NCBI GenBank assembly: GCA_012800155.1
Contig: JAAZJX010000036.1
Location: 1-12,041 of the forward strand
DNA from: Candidatus Magasanikiibacteriota bacterium
GTDB taxonomy: Bacteria > Patescibacteriota > Patescibacteriia > Magasanikbacterales > UBA922
Direction of reading: 5' to 3'
Length of the DNA: 12,041 nt
Every line of letters starts with the position of its first letter. Positions within the stretch are counted from its first letter, which is position 1. This document shows positions 1 to 4,987 of this stretch, piece by piece. The notes under the pieces are model-generated. The model was not told the origin of the DNA, did not search any database, and saw only the letters and a program-made list of their open reading frames with translations. The position numbers and the translations under genes were made by a program.

Positions 1-44
1 GGCATAACCATTTTCATAGAAAATAAACTAGTTTCTCTTTCCAT
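1..44 (-). CDS. N-terminal start of a truncated protein of unknown function
   Basis: The minus strand reads ATG at 44 and stays open to the window edge, giving MERETSLFSMKMVMP (last residue from a partial codon). An AAGGAG Shine-Dalgarno lies 6 nt before the ATG (51-56), one of only two good ones in the window. A consensus promoter lies about 95 nt upstream. I do not recognise the product from so few residues. The start is well supported; the function is unknown. Confidence 0.75.
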   Translation of the reverse strand, partial: MERETSLFSMKMVM

Positions 45-50
45 GATGTT

Positions 51-56
51 CTCCTT
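51..56 (-). promoter_or_regulatory. Shine-Dalgarno AAGGAG of the left-edge gene
   Basis: AAGGAG on the minus strand with a 6-nt spacer to the ATG at 44. It fixes the start of the truncated gene and stands out because most genes in the window have no SD. Confidence 0.8.
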
Positions 57-81
57 ACATTACAACAAAGTCAATGAACTC

Positions 82-132
82 CTGTTTAGAAGTTATCACC
101 AACATTAAATGGTAATCAACTATACTAAACAG
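82..132 (-). promoter_or_regulatory. Long 5'-leader hairpin (or operator) of the left-edge gene
   Basis: An imperfect inverted repeat. The outer arms CTGTTTAG (82-89) and CTAAACAG (125-132) pair over 8 bp. The inner arms 91-101 and 110-121 pair over 11 bp with one bulged G and one G-U pair on the minus strand. The loop is 102-109. The predicted transcription start (about 133) coincides with the outer arm, so the mRNA would begin with this hairpin. It may stabilise the mRNA, act as a regulatory leader, or be a DNA operator; the sequence alone does not decide. Confidence 0.6.
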
Positions 133-139
133 ACAACTC

Positions 140-167
140 ATTATATCATAATATTTTTATTTGTCAA
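140..167 (-). promoter_or_regulatory. Consensus sigma-70 type promoter of the left-edge gene
   Basis: Minus strand: -35 TTGACA (162-167), 16-bp spacer, -10 TATAAT (140-145), with TG one base before the -10 (extended -10). Both hexamers match consensus perfectly. The expected start is near 133, leaving a leader of about 90 nt before the ATG at 44. Confidence 0.8.
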
Positions 168-236
168 GAATTATACCAAAAAATTAATTAAATAAATATT
201 TTACTTATAAAAAATAAAATAATTTATAATATTTAA

Positions 237-264
237 AAAACACTCCAAAAAATTAGAGTGTTTT
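237..264 (-). terminator. Rho-independent terminator after efp
   Basis: Stem AAAACACTC / GAGTGTTTT (9 bp; 237-245 with 256-264) and a 10-nt loop. Read leftward the stem runs into a T tract, as expected for the end of epmA-efp. The other strand also has a T-rich tail, so it could work in both directions. The stretch 168-236 to its left is nearly pure A/T with nothing recognisable. Confidence 0.8.
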
Positions 265-289
265 ATTTTTTATTTTATATTTTTCATTT

Positions 290-856
290 TTATTCATTTA
301 CTCTACCAGCATACAAACCAGTTTCAGTATTAACCAAAATCTCTTCTCCTTCTTTAATAAAAATTGGTGCTTGAATATGTAAATCATTATCAAGAACAAT
401 TTCTTTAGTAACATTACCGCTAGCAGAATCACCTTTGACAGCTGGAGGAGCTTCTTTGACAATATATTTTACTTTTTTAGGTAATTGCATAGCTACTGCT
501 CTACCTTCATGCATAGCCATAATTACTTCCAAACCTTCTCGTAAATATTGCACATCATCACCAAGTAAATCAGCTGATACTTCTATAGTTTCATAAGTTT
601 CCTTATTCATAAAAGAATAATTTGTGCCATCATTATATAAATATTGCATGTTAGTATATCCTACTTGTACAATATCTACTGACTCTCCACTCTTATAAGT
701 TATTTCTATTCCTTTTCCAGTACTAATACTTTTTAATTTAGTCTTAGTAAAAGCTGAGCCTTTACCCGGATTAACAAATTGAGCAAAAGTAACAACATAT
801 AAATCATTATTATGTCTAATAATTGCTCCTTTTTTAATATCAGTTGTATCACCCAT
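290..856 (-). CDS. efp: Translation elongation factor P
   Basis: EF-P binds between the P and E sites of a stalled ribosome and promotes peptide bonds at consecutive prolines. The 188-aa product matches the usual 185-190 aa. The N-terminal KOW-like domain carries the loop FVNPGKGSAF (about 27-36); Lys32 in PGKG is the residue modified in EF-P (Lys34 in E. coli). Two OB-type domains follow, including the stretch YSFMNKETYETIEV and a C-terminal segment ending LYAGRV. I chose ATG at 856 (MGDTTDIKKG), which fits the family N-terminus; an in-frame TTG at 877 would add seven residues. Neither has an SD; a TAAAAT 10 nt before the ATG might be a -10 box. epmA, encoding its likely modifying enzyme, lies 133 nt upstream on the same strand. 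Confidence 0.95.
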   Translation of the reverse strand: MGDTTDIKKGAIIRHNNDLYVVTFAQFVNPGKGSAFTKTKLKSISTGKGIEITYKSGESVDIVQVGYTNMQYLYNDGTNYSFMNKETYETIEVSADLLGDDVQYLREGLEVIMAMHEGRAVAMQLPKKVKYIVKEAPPAVKGDSASGNVTKEIVLDNDLHIQAPIFIKEGEEILVNTETGLYAGRVNE

Positions 857-989
857 ATATTTAATAATTTTAGTCAATAGATCTTAATCAATAAATTTAT
901 AAAGATTCTTTATATTTATAAAATAAATGTAAAATTTCATTTTAAAATTTATTAAGCACAATCCATTGATCAGTAAATAAAATTATGAA

Positions 990-1997
990 TTATTCACTAA
1001 ATAATTCTGACGCCGGTAATGTTATCACATTATTTATATTTTGACAAGATAAAAGCGCCATTACAAAACGATCTACTCCAAGAGCAATTCCGGACGAAGA
1101 AGGCATTTGCCCCAAAGCAGAAATAAACTCTTCATCAATCTCAAAAACTGTTTTTCCTTGTTTTTGTCTTTCAGCTCTTTCTCTCAATAAACGCTTCTTT
1201 TGTTCTTGTCCATCAGTTAATTCTCCAAAAGCATTACAAATTTCTACTCCATTTACATAAGCTTCAAATCTTTCAGCATAACCAAACGCTGTAGTAGTTG
1301 CACGAGATAAAGAAGCCATTATTTCAGGATAATTAAAAATAATAACTTTTCTATTTTTTAATTTTGGTTCAATTTCATTAAGAAAAATCCGATAAAATAA
1401 AGTTTCATAATTTTCATTTTCCGCTGGATTATATTTTTTTTCTTGACAAAGTTTTAATAAAGATTCTCTAGTTAAATAATTATCTAAATTAACTTTTACA
1501 TATTCTTGCCATAAATCTTTCATACTTATCCGTTCAAAATTAAAAATTAATTTTTCTGAAATAATTTTTTGTTCGTATATTTTTTCACTTACAAAATTAA
1601 ATAAATTTTCTACATCATCCATAATTTTTTCTAAACTAACTCCTGTATGATACCATTCCAACATTGTAAATTCTGGATTATGAATTCCTCCAAAACTTTC
1701 TTCATTACGAAAACATTTTCCCAAAAAGAAAATTTTTTGAAAACCAGCAGCCAACATTTTTTTCATTGTATATTCTGGTGAAGTATGAAGAAAACCTGAA
1801 AATACTTGTCCTCTTTCATTGATAACCTTCAACTCTATTGGAGATAAGTTTGGTTCTTGTCCAGGATATTTTACAATCAAAGGTGATTCTATTTCTAAAA
1901 AATTTTCTTGATCAAAAAAAATTCTAATATATTTTAAAATATTAAATTTAGCTTCTAAAAATTTTTTATTTTGTAAAATATGTTCCAAATGTGACAT
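990..1997 (-). CDS. epmA: EF-P lysine ligase EpmA (GenX/PoxA/YjeA), LysRS catalytic-domain paralogue
   Basis: EpmA activates (R)-beta-lysine with ATP and attaches it to the conserved lysine of EF-P. The 335-aa product is a class II synthetase catalytic core without the N-terminal OB-fold anticodon-binding domain of LysRS, as in E. coli EpmA (about 325 aa). Visible motifs: HTSPEYTMKKMLAAG (71-85), motif 2 with CFRNEES and HNPEFTMLEWY (95-116), VEICNAFGELTDG (251-263), and motif 3 GIALGVDRFVMALL (303-316), with Ala at the second position before GVDR as in EpmA rather than the Gly of LysRS. The efp gene directly downstream supports the assignment over a truncated lysyl-tRNA synthetase. No epmB (lysine 2,3-aminomutase) is visible here. 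A promoter 9 nt from the ATG suggests a leaderless mRNA. Confidence 0.92.
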   Translation of the reverse strand: MSHLEHILQNKKFLEAKFNILKYIRIFFDQENFLEIESPLIVKYPGQEPNLSPIELKVINERGQVFSGFLHTSPEYTMKKMLAAGFQKIFFLGKCFRNEESFGGIHNPEFTMLEWYHTGVSLEKIMDDVENLFNFVSEKIYEQKIISEKLIFNFERISMKDLWQEYVKVNLDNYLTRESLLKLCQEKKYNPAENENYETLFYRIFLNEIEPKLKNRKVIIFNYPEIMASLSRATTTAFGYAERFEAYVNGVEICNAFGELTDGQEQKKRLLRERAERQKQGKTVFEIDEEFISALGQMPSSSGIALGVDRFVMALLSCQNINNVITLPASELFSE

Positions 1998-2006
1998 AAT
2001 AATTTT

Positions 2007-2034
2007 ATCTTACTCCAAGATCTAAAAAAGTCAA
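2007..2034 (-). promoter_or_regulatory. Predicted promoter of epmA, giving a near-leaderless mRNA
   Basis: Minus strand: -35 TTGACT (2029-2034), 16-bp spacer, -10 TAAGAT (2007-2012), then exactly 9 nt to the ATG at 1997. Transcription would start 1-4 nt before the ATG. A GGAG in the spacer lies 15 nt from the ATG, too far for a normal SD and not transcribed if this promoter is used. Confidence 0.5.
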
Positions 2035-2088
2035 TTATTTTAAATAATTACTTTTATTTTAAATAAAATTTAACTGAATAAAAAGCAA

Positions 2089-2111
2089 AAACCACCCAGG
2101 GTTGGTGGTTT
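2089..2111 (-). terminator. Rho-independent terminator after tRNA-Gly(GCC)
   Basis: The 8-bp stem AAACCACC / GGTGGTTT (2089-2096 with 2104-2111) is followed leftward by a run of T, GC, and more T. It lies 41 nt past the tRNA 3' end and just upstream of the epmA promoter, separating the tRNA unit from epmA-efp. Confidence 0.8.
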
Positions 2112-2151
2112 GTGCCATACAGTATTTAAAGGGCGAATTTTTAATTTACCC

Positions 2152-2228
2152 TGGAGCGGCAGACCGGATTCGAACCGGCGACCTTCTCCTTGGCAAGGAG
2201 ACGTTCTAGCCAACTGAACTACTACCGC
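2152..2228 (-). tRNA. tRNA-Gly, anticodon GCC, with encoded CCA
   Basis: The cloverleaf folds on the minus strand. The acceptor is GCGGTAG / CTGCCGC (7 bp with one G-U). The D stem is GTTC/GAAC, the anticodon stem TCTCC/GGAGA with loop TTGCCAA (anticodon GCC), and the T arm GCCGG-TTCGAAT-CCGGT. The discriminator is U, normal for bacterial tRNA-Gly. The 3' CCA is encoded (2152-2154), unlike the other two tRNAs here. I found no clear promoter of its own, so it may be cotranscribed with the initiator tRNA 240 nt upstream. Confidence 0.95.
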
Positions 2229-2468
2229 AATTATTTTAATTTTATCAGAATTACCTTGTATAAATTTTTATGTGAAGTAATTAAACAAAATTAAACTAAA
2301 ATTTATATCAAAATCTTCTACTTACATTTAAAATATTTTTTCAAAATTACAACTTAAGATTAATTTAATAAAAATGCAAAACCATTTTAATCAATAAACA
2401 TAAAATTATATAATCATTAAATATTGATTTGTAATAATATAATTCTAATTTAGTTGAAAAGAACCTTG

Positions 2469-2542
2469 TTGCGGGGGTTGGATTTGAACCAACGGCCTTC
2501 GGGTTATGGGCCCGACGAGCTTCCTGACTGCTCTACCCCGCG
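2469..2542 (-). tRNA. Initiator tRNA-Met (fMet), anticodon CAU
   Basis: Initiator hallmarks are all present on the minus strand: C1 opposite A72 (unpaired acceptor end; CGCGGGG / CCCCGCA), three consecutive G-C pairs in the anticodon stem (TCGGG / CCCGA), and A11-U24 in the D stem (GAGC/GCTC). The anticodon loop reads CCCATAA, so position 33 is C instead of the near-universal U (complement of 2509). The T arm is GTTGG-TTCAAAT-CCAAC. CCA is not encoded; CAA follows A73. A good promoter lies 22 nt before the 5' end. Confidence 0.95.
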
Positions 2543-2564
2543 ATAAAAAATAATAACCTCAATA

Positions 2565-2593
2565 AGTATAACAGATTTCTTTATAAACAGCAA
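2565..2593 (-). promoter_or_regulatory. Promoter of the initiator tRNA
   Basis: Minus strand: -35 TTGCTG (2588-2593), 17-bp spacer, -10 TATACT (2565-2570) preceded by TGT (extended -10). The expected start is about 16 nt before the mature tRNA 5' end. Confidence 0.7.
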
Positions 2594-2614
2594 GACCTAA
2601 AAACATCTTATATA

Positions 2615-2677
2615 TTATAAAAAACAAAATAAATTATCTTAGACAAGTAAATTTATTTTGAGCGGGCAAGGGGAATC
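2615..2677. repeat. Direct repeat copy 1 (63 bp): displaced tRNA-Gly 3' end plus flank
   Basis: All 63 bases match 2794-2856, offset 179 bp. The right end stops inside the tRNA T-loop (GGGGAATC on the plus strand) and the left end lies 46 bp past the tRNA 3' end. Such an arrangement, an intact tRNA and a displaced copy of its 3' end, is typical of insertion at a tRNA gene, though the match extends further beyond the tRNA than most attachment cores. Confidence 0.9.
2661..2677 (-). pseudogene. tRNA-Gly(UCC) 3'-end fragment
   Basis: Seventeen bases repeat the last part of the T loop, T stem, acceptor strand and discriminator of the intact tRNA-Gly(UCC). The rest of the tRNA is missing, replaced by the hairpin insert. 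Confidence 0.8.
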
Positions 2678-2793
2678 TCACTCGGTATTTCATACCTCTT
2701 TGAGAAACCTTCGGGTTTCTCAAGACTCTTCCTCAAATAGAGAAAACTATCGTTTTCTCCCTTTCCTGTTCGATTCTTTCTTAAATCACTATC
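2678..2793. mobile_element. 116-bp hairpin-rich insert between tRNA 3'-end repeats
   Basis: Bracketed exactly by the two 63-bp repeats and unlike the sequence on either side. It holds three inverted repeats in a row: GGTAT-TTC-ATACC (2684-2696); a perfect 10-bp stem TTGAGAAACC/GGTTTCTCAA closed by a TTCG loop (2700-2723); and GAGAAAAC-TATC-GTTTTCTC (8 bp, about 2740-2759). The second and third share the core GAGAAA/TTTCTC. It is too short for a recombinase. Readings: remnant of an integrative element, a MITE-like element, or a small structured RNA. The mobile assignment rests on the flanking repeats only. Confidence 0.45.
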
Positions 2794-2856
2794 TTATAAA
2801 AAACAAAATAAATTATCTTAGACAAGTAAATTTATTTTGAGCGGGCAAGGGGAATC
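2794..2856. repeat. Direct repeat copy 2 (63 bp) within and after the intact tRNA-Gly(UCC)
   Basis: The native copy: its right 17 bases are the 3' part of the intact tRNA (T loop to discriminator), and the remaining 46 bases are its downstream flank. Identical to 2615-2677. Zero differences over AT-rich noncoding DNA points to a recent event. Confidence 0.9.
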
Positions 2857-2911
2857 GAACCCCTGTCACCAGTTTGGAAAACTGGGATAATAACCATTAT
2901 ATGATGCCCGC
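2840..2911 (-). tRNA. tRNA-Gly, anticodon UCC
   Basis: The minus-strand cloverleaf has acceptor GCGGGCA / TGCCCGC (7 bp), discriminator U, anticodon stem CCAGT/ACTGG with loop TTTCCAA (anticodon UCC), and T arm AGGGG-TTCGATT-CCCCT. The D arm is short and weak (ATAT opposite TTAT), close to the related E. coli tRNA-Gly. No CCA is encoded. The gene is intact although its 3' end is duplicated 179 bp downstream around a hairpin insert. Confidence 0.95.
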
Positions 2912-2932
2912 GCATACAAATTAGTGTTAATA

Positions 2933-2961
2933 ATTTTACTATATTAAGCTTTTTTTGTCAA
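2933..2961 (-). promoter_or_regulatory. Promoter of tRNA-Gly(UCC)
   Basis: Minus strand: -35 TTGACA (2956-2961), 17-bp spacer, -10 TAAAAT (2933-2938). The start would fall about 15 nt before the tRNA 5' end. Confidence 0.7.
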
Positions 2962-3029
2962 CAATCTTAATAAAATTATTTTAATAATACTCTTATCTTT
3001 AATTTAACAAAAATATAAAATTTAATTTT

Positions 3030-3419
3030 TTATATCTTATAAATAAATAATAATAAAAACATAATAAGAGCAGCAGTAATCGCTTCAAAATACCAACCCA
3101 CACCTACTGCCATACCAATAGCAGATGATGCCCAAAGACTAGCAGCTGTTGTTAAGCCTTCTACTATTCTTCCATTTTTATGTATAATCATACCTGCACC
3201 AAGAAAACCAATACCAGTAATAACTTGAGAAGCTACTCTGGCTTGATCTGCTGATTCAAAAGCATTTATAGAAATCATAGTAAAAAAAGCTGAACCAAAA
3301 GTTACCAAAGCATAGGTTCTAAATCCGGCAGTCTTTCCAATACGCTGTCTTTGCCAACCTAATAAACCTCCCAAAAATAAAGATAAAACAGCACCAATAA
3401 GAAATTGTATATAATCCAT
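3030..3419 (-). CDS. MgtC/SapB-family membrane protein, short form
   Basis: The 129-aa hydrophobic protein matches the MgtC/SapB membrane domain: GGLLGWQRQRIGKTAGFRTYALVTFGSAFFT (about 17-47), RVASQVITGIGFLGAGMI (61-78) and GLTTAASLWASSAIGMAVG (88-106). Four membrane segments are likely (about 4-21, 36-53, 66-80 and 92-126, the last perhaps two). It lacks the C-terminal cytosolic domain of Salmonella MgtC. MgtC proteins help cells cope with low Mg2+ and inhibit F-type ATPase in some pathogens; the role of short forms is not established, so I give no symbol. It is a single gene with a promoter 23-50 nt upstream and no SD. I see no clear terminator in 2962-3029. Confidence 0.9.
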   Translation of the reverse strand: MDYIQFLIGAVLSLFLGGLLGWQRQRIGKTAGFRTYALVTFGSAFFTMISINAFESADQARVASQVITGIGFLGAGMIIHKNGRIVEGLTTAASLWASSAIGMAVGVGWYFEAITAALIMFLLLFIYKI

Positions 3420-3447
3420 ATTTTTATAATAATTTAATAATAAAATT

Positions 3448-3475
3448 ATTATAACATAAATTATATAATTTTCAA
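3448..3475 (-). promoter_or_regulatory. Promoter of the MgtC-like gene
   Basis: Minus strand: -35 TTGAAA (3470-3475), 16-bp spacer, -10 TATAAT (3448-3453) with TGT just before it (extended -10). This leaves a 5' leader of about 22 A/T-only bases without an SD. Confidence 0.65.
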
Positions 3476-3607
3476 TTAGTAATTTTCATTTTTCAATTTT
3501 AATTATCATTCCCTTCTGCCTGTTTTTTATCATTCTCCTCTTGCCTGTCTCGCCGTAGCTTCAGCGAAGGCGAAACCTGTCTCGCTGAAGGTGGAACAGG
3601 GGGTGTT

Positions 3608-3643
3608 GACAAATACATTTGTCATTCCCGCGTAGGCGGGAAT
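3608..3643. repeat. Adjacent hairpins: GACAAAT palindrome and ATTCCC-N8-GGGAAT palindrome
   Basis: 3608-3623 is GACAAAT-AC-ATTTGTC (7-bp arms). Directly after it, 3624-3643 is ATTCCCGC-GTAG-GCGGGAAT, an exact fit to the ATTCCC-N8-GGGAAT form known as dRS3 in Neisseria. The same two-part order, with a different first hairpin (GTTGA-TAAAC-TCAAC) and a cut-short second one, occurs at 5138-5166 and 5184-5212. Confidence 0.8.
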
Positions 3644-3912
3644 CCAGTAAAATAAAATTATAAAAACAAATAGAATAAGGATTAAATGAATAATGTTTTA
3701 TTAAAAAATTAATTAAAATATTGTAGATTCCCCCCTTGAGGGGGGTGTCTGTCTCGCCATAGCTTTAGCGAAGGCGCAAGGCGGGAATCCAGTAAAATAA
3801 AATTAAAAAACAAATAGAATATAGATTAAAAAAAATAAAATAAATTTAAATAAATAATATTTTATTAAAAAATTAATTGAGATGTTATAGATCTCTTCTT
3901 TGTATAGATTCC
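3636..3912. repeat. Tandem pair of about 145-bp units
   Basis: Unit 1 starts at 3636 and unit 2 at 3781. Both begin with GCGGGAATCCAGTAAAATAA, share the spacer words ACAAATAGAAT and TTTTATTAAAAAATTAATT, and end near AGATTCCC. Unit 2 has a few small A/T insertions. This looks like duplication of a composite repeat followed by drift. Confidence 0.7.
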
Positions 3913-4023
3913 CGCTGGAGTTTATCCTCGCGTAGGCGGGGACGGGAATGACAAGAGGAATTAGGCGGGGACGGGAATGACAAAAAATTAGACAAGGACA
4001 AAAATGACAAGAGAAGATAATAG

Positions 4024-4049
4024 AAATTCTCCCCTCAAAGGGAGAATTT
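4024..4049. terminator. Terminator-like hairpin at the edge of the repeat cluster
   Basis: AAATTCTCCC-CTCAAA-GGGAGAATTT: perfect 10-bp stem, 6-nt loop, followed rightward by TTTATTTATTTTTAT. The T tail favours plus-strand use, but no plus-strand gene lies to its left, so it may be another repeat module or shield the lone gene from incoming transcription. Confidence 0.5.
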
Positions 4050-4099
4050 TATTTATTTTTATAATTTTATTATTTATTAAACTATTAAAAATGAAAGGA

Positions 4100-4140
4100 C
4101 CCCACACATTACTTACTTTTTCAAGCTTTCATGTGTGGGG
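4100..4140 (-). terminator. Probable terminator of the 183-aa gene
   Basis: The arms CCCCACACAT (4100-4109) and ATGTGTGGGG (4131-4140) pair perfectly over 10 bp around a 21-nt loop. It lies 37 nt past the stop codon of the minus-strand gene. Leftward the stem is followed by TCCTTTCATTTTT, an imperfect U tract. The large loop is unusual for a terminator. Confidence 0.5.
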
Positions 4141-4176
4141 CAATAAAGGAGGGGCAATGGAGGGATATGAAGAGGT

Positions 4177-4728
4177 TTAATAACATTTCACACTAAGAAA
4201 TCCACACTGCGGAGGCCAACTCCATCCAACTGGACGTAGATTAACTTCGCGTTCAAATTCATCTCCAAAGAGATAAATTACATATTGGTCTCCACCTAAG
4301 TCAGTCCAAAGAGAGCCCAAACCTACAATCATTAGGTCTCTCTGAGCTTCGGGATATGTCTTCCCGAATGCTAGAATTTCTCCGATTGTAGCTGGACGCA
4401 TCTTTTTAAGTCTAAAATAATCCAACACCTCCTTTGAGCTGATCTTTTTATTAAACTGGACCAGTTCTAAATTTTGAACCACTACTGATCCTTTTAACAA
4501 CAGCTTAAAATTTGAGGAGTTAATCCTTGAATTTACAAAGTCATAATGACCAGTAAATAACATCTCCTCAATTGTTTTGCAGTAATCAACGTAGACTCGA
4601 AAGGTATTGGGTTTACCTATTACACTCTGTGGACTCTCCAAAAAAGCTTGGAGAAGTTCACAAGTAATACGGCCTACCTCACTCTGAGCGATCAGCTCAT
4701 TCACCTGTTTTAAAGTGATCTTACTCAT
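4177..4728 (-). CDS. 183-aa protein of an uncharacterised family, probably CPR-associated
   Basis: No known catalytic or binding motif is visible. From memory the layout resembles a family of unknown function common in CPR genomes: an N-terminal helical part (ITLKQVNELIAQSEVGRIT, then LLQAFLESPQ, 4-34), a beta-rich middle (FRVYVDYCKTIEEMLFTGHYDFVNSRI, 43-69; VVQNLELVQFN, 83-93), the conserved-looking core MRPATIGEILAFGKTYPE (110-127) and IVGLGSLWTD (134-143), then an aromatic C-terminus. It has no signal peptide or membrane segment, so is probably cytosolic. ATG at 4728 follows AAGGGG (4738-4743) by 9 nt. It stands alone between repeat clusters, with its own promoter, long leader and terminator-like hairpin. 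By eye it is somewhat less AT-rich than its flanks. The gene is solid; the function is unknown. Confidence 0.85.
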   Translation of the reverse strand: MSKITLKQVNELIAQSEVGRITCELLQAFLESPQSVIGKPNTFRVYVDYCKTIEEMLFTGHYDFVNSRINSSNFKLLLKGSVVVQNLELVQFNKKISSKEVLDYFRLKKMRPATIGEILAFGKTYPEAQRDLMIVGLGSLWTDLGGDQYVIYLFGDEFEREVNLRPVGWSWPPQCGFLSVKCY

Positions 4729-4929
4729 TGTAATTTTCCCCTTGACATCTGCTGTTAAACAGTTTTACATCCGACACCATTGTCAAACATATTACTGCCA
4801 ATAACAGACAAACATCCGTAATTGACCAAAGGTTATCTTTGGTCTTCTTTTGATCAATTTTTTAAATAAATTAACCTAAAGAAAACCAAGATAAACCTAT
4901 TTTTTTGTTAAAGAACAATATTTAACAAA
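4729..4929 (-). promoter_or_regulatory. Long palindrome-rich 5' leader of the 183-aa gene
   Basis: The predicted transcription start (about 4925) leaves a leader of about 195 nt. It holds a perfect 9-bp inverted repeat at its 5' end (TTTGTTAAA 4904-4912, TTTAACAAA 4921-4929), an 8-bp hairpin (4824-4831 with 4837-4844, loop GTTAT) flanked by AATTGA/TCAATT words, and an 11-bp palindrome CTGTTAAACAG (4752-4762). The SD is at 4738-4743. I recognise no known riboswitch class. A second TTGACA lies inside the leader but has no good -10. Confidence 0.5.
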
Positions 4930-4931
4930 TT

Positions 4932-4960
4932 ACTATAGCATAAAAACAAGATCTTGTCAA
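4932..4960 (-). promoter_or_regulatory. Strong promoter of the 183-aa gene
   Basis: Minus strand: -35 TTGACA (4955-4960), 17-bp spacer, -10 TATAGT (4932-4937) preceded by TGC (extended -10). The -35 lies inside a perfect 19-bp inverted repeat. Confidence 0.75.
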
Positions 4961-4966
4961 GATCTT
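4948..4966. promoter_or_regulatory. 19-bp palindrome over the -35 box (candidate operator)
   Basis: AAGATCTTG-T-CAAGATCTT, 9-bp perfect arms around one base, covering the -35 hexamer. A dimeric regulator bound here would block RNA polymerase. No regulator gene is adjacent, so autoregulation by the 183-aa protein or control in trans are both open. Confidence 0.5.
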
Positions 4967-4987
4967 AATTCACAGATAGATTTTTAT

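Larger units (their letters stand above)
3476..4023. repeat. Gene-free cluster of composite palindromic repeats
   Basis: No gene is visible in this stretch of about 550 bp. It mixes GC-rich palindromic modules with A/T spacers: a CTCGCCGTAGC...GCGAAGGCG module (3548-3573, 3752-3776, and a shortened form at 3577-3600); ATTCCC-type palindromes; a C6-TTGA-G6 hairpin (3730-3745); a tandem pair of about 145-bp units (from 3636 and from 3781); and inverted-orientation copies of the ATTCCC module at 3933-3954 and 3962-3983, with a degenerate third at 3996-4013. Such intergenic modules are usually non-autonomous repeats. The same modules reappear at 5064-5212, on the other side of the lone gene. Confidence 0.8.

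Noticed and set aside
857..877. Upstream TTG start for efp
   Set aside because: It adds seven residues (MTKIIKY) not typical of EF-P; ATG at 856 gives the family N-terminus.
2658..2840. Possible 60-aa plus-strand protein
   Set aside because: It is made of the tRNA 3'-end repeat, the hairpin insert and the repeat again; there is no SD and no protein-like conservation pattern.
3476..4023. CRISPR array
   Set aside because: The repeats are palindromic modules of mixed length and orientation without regular unique spacers, and no cas genes are near.
4157..4180. Seven-codon plus-strand mini-ORF (MEGYEEV) behind a perfect AAAGGAGG
   Set aside because: It is very short, overlaps the stop of the opposite gene by 4 bases and has no promoter; the SD-like run is probably chance.
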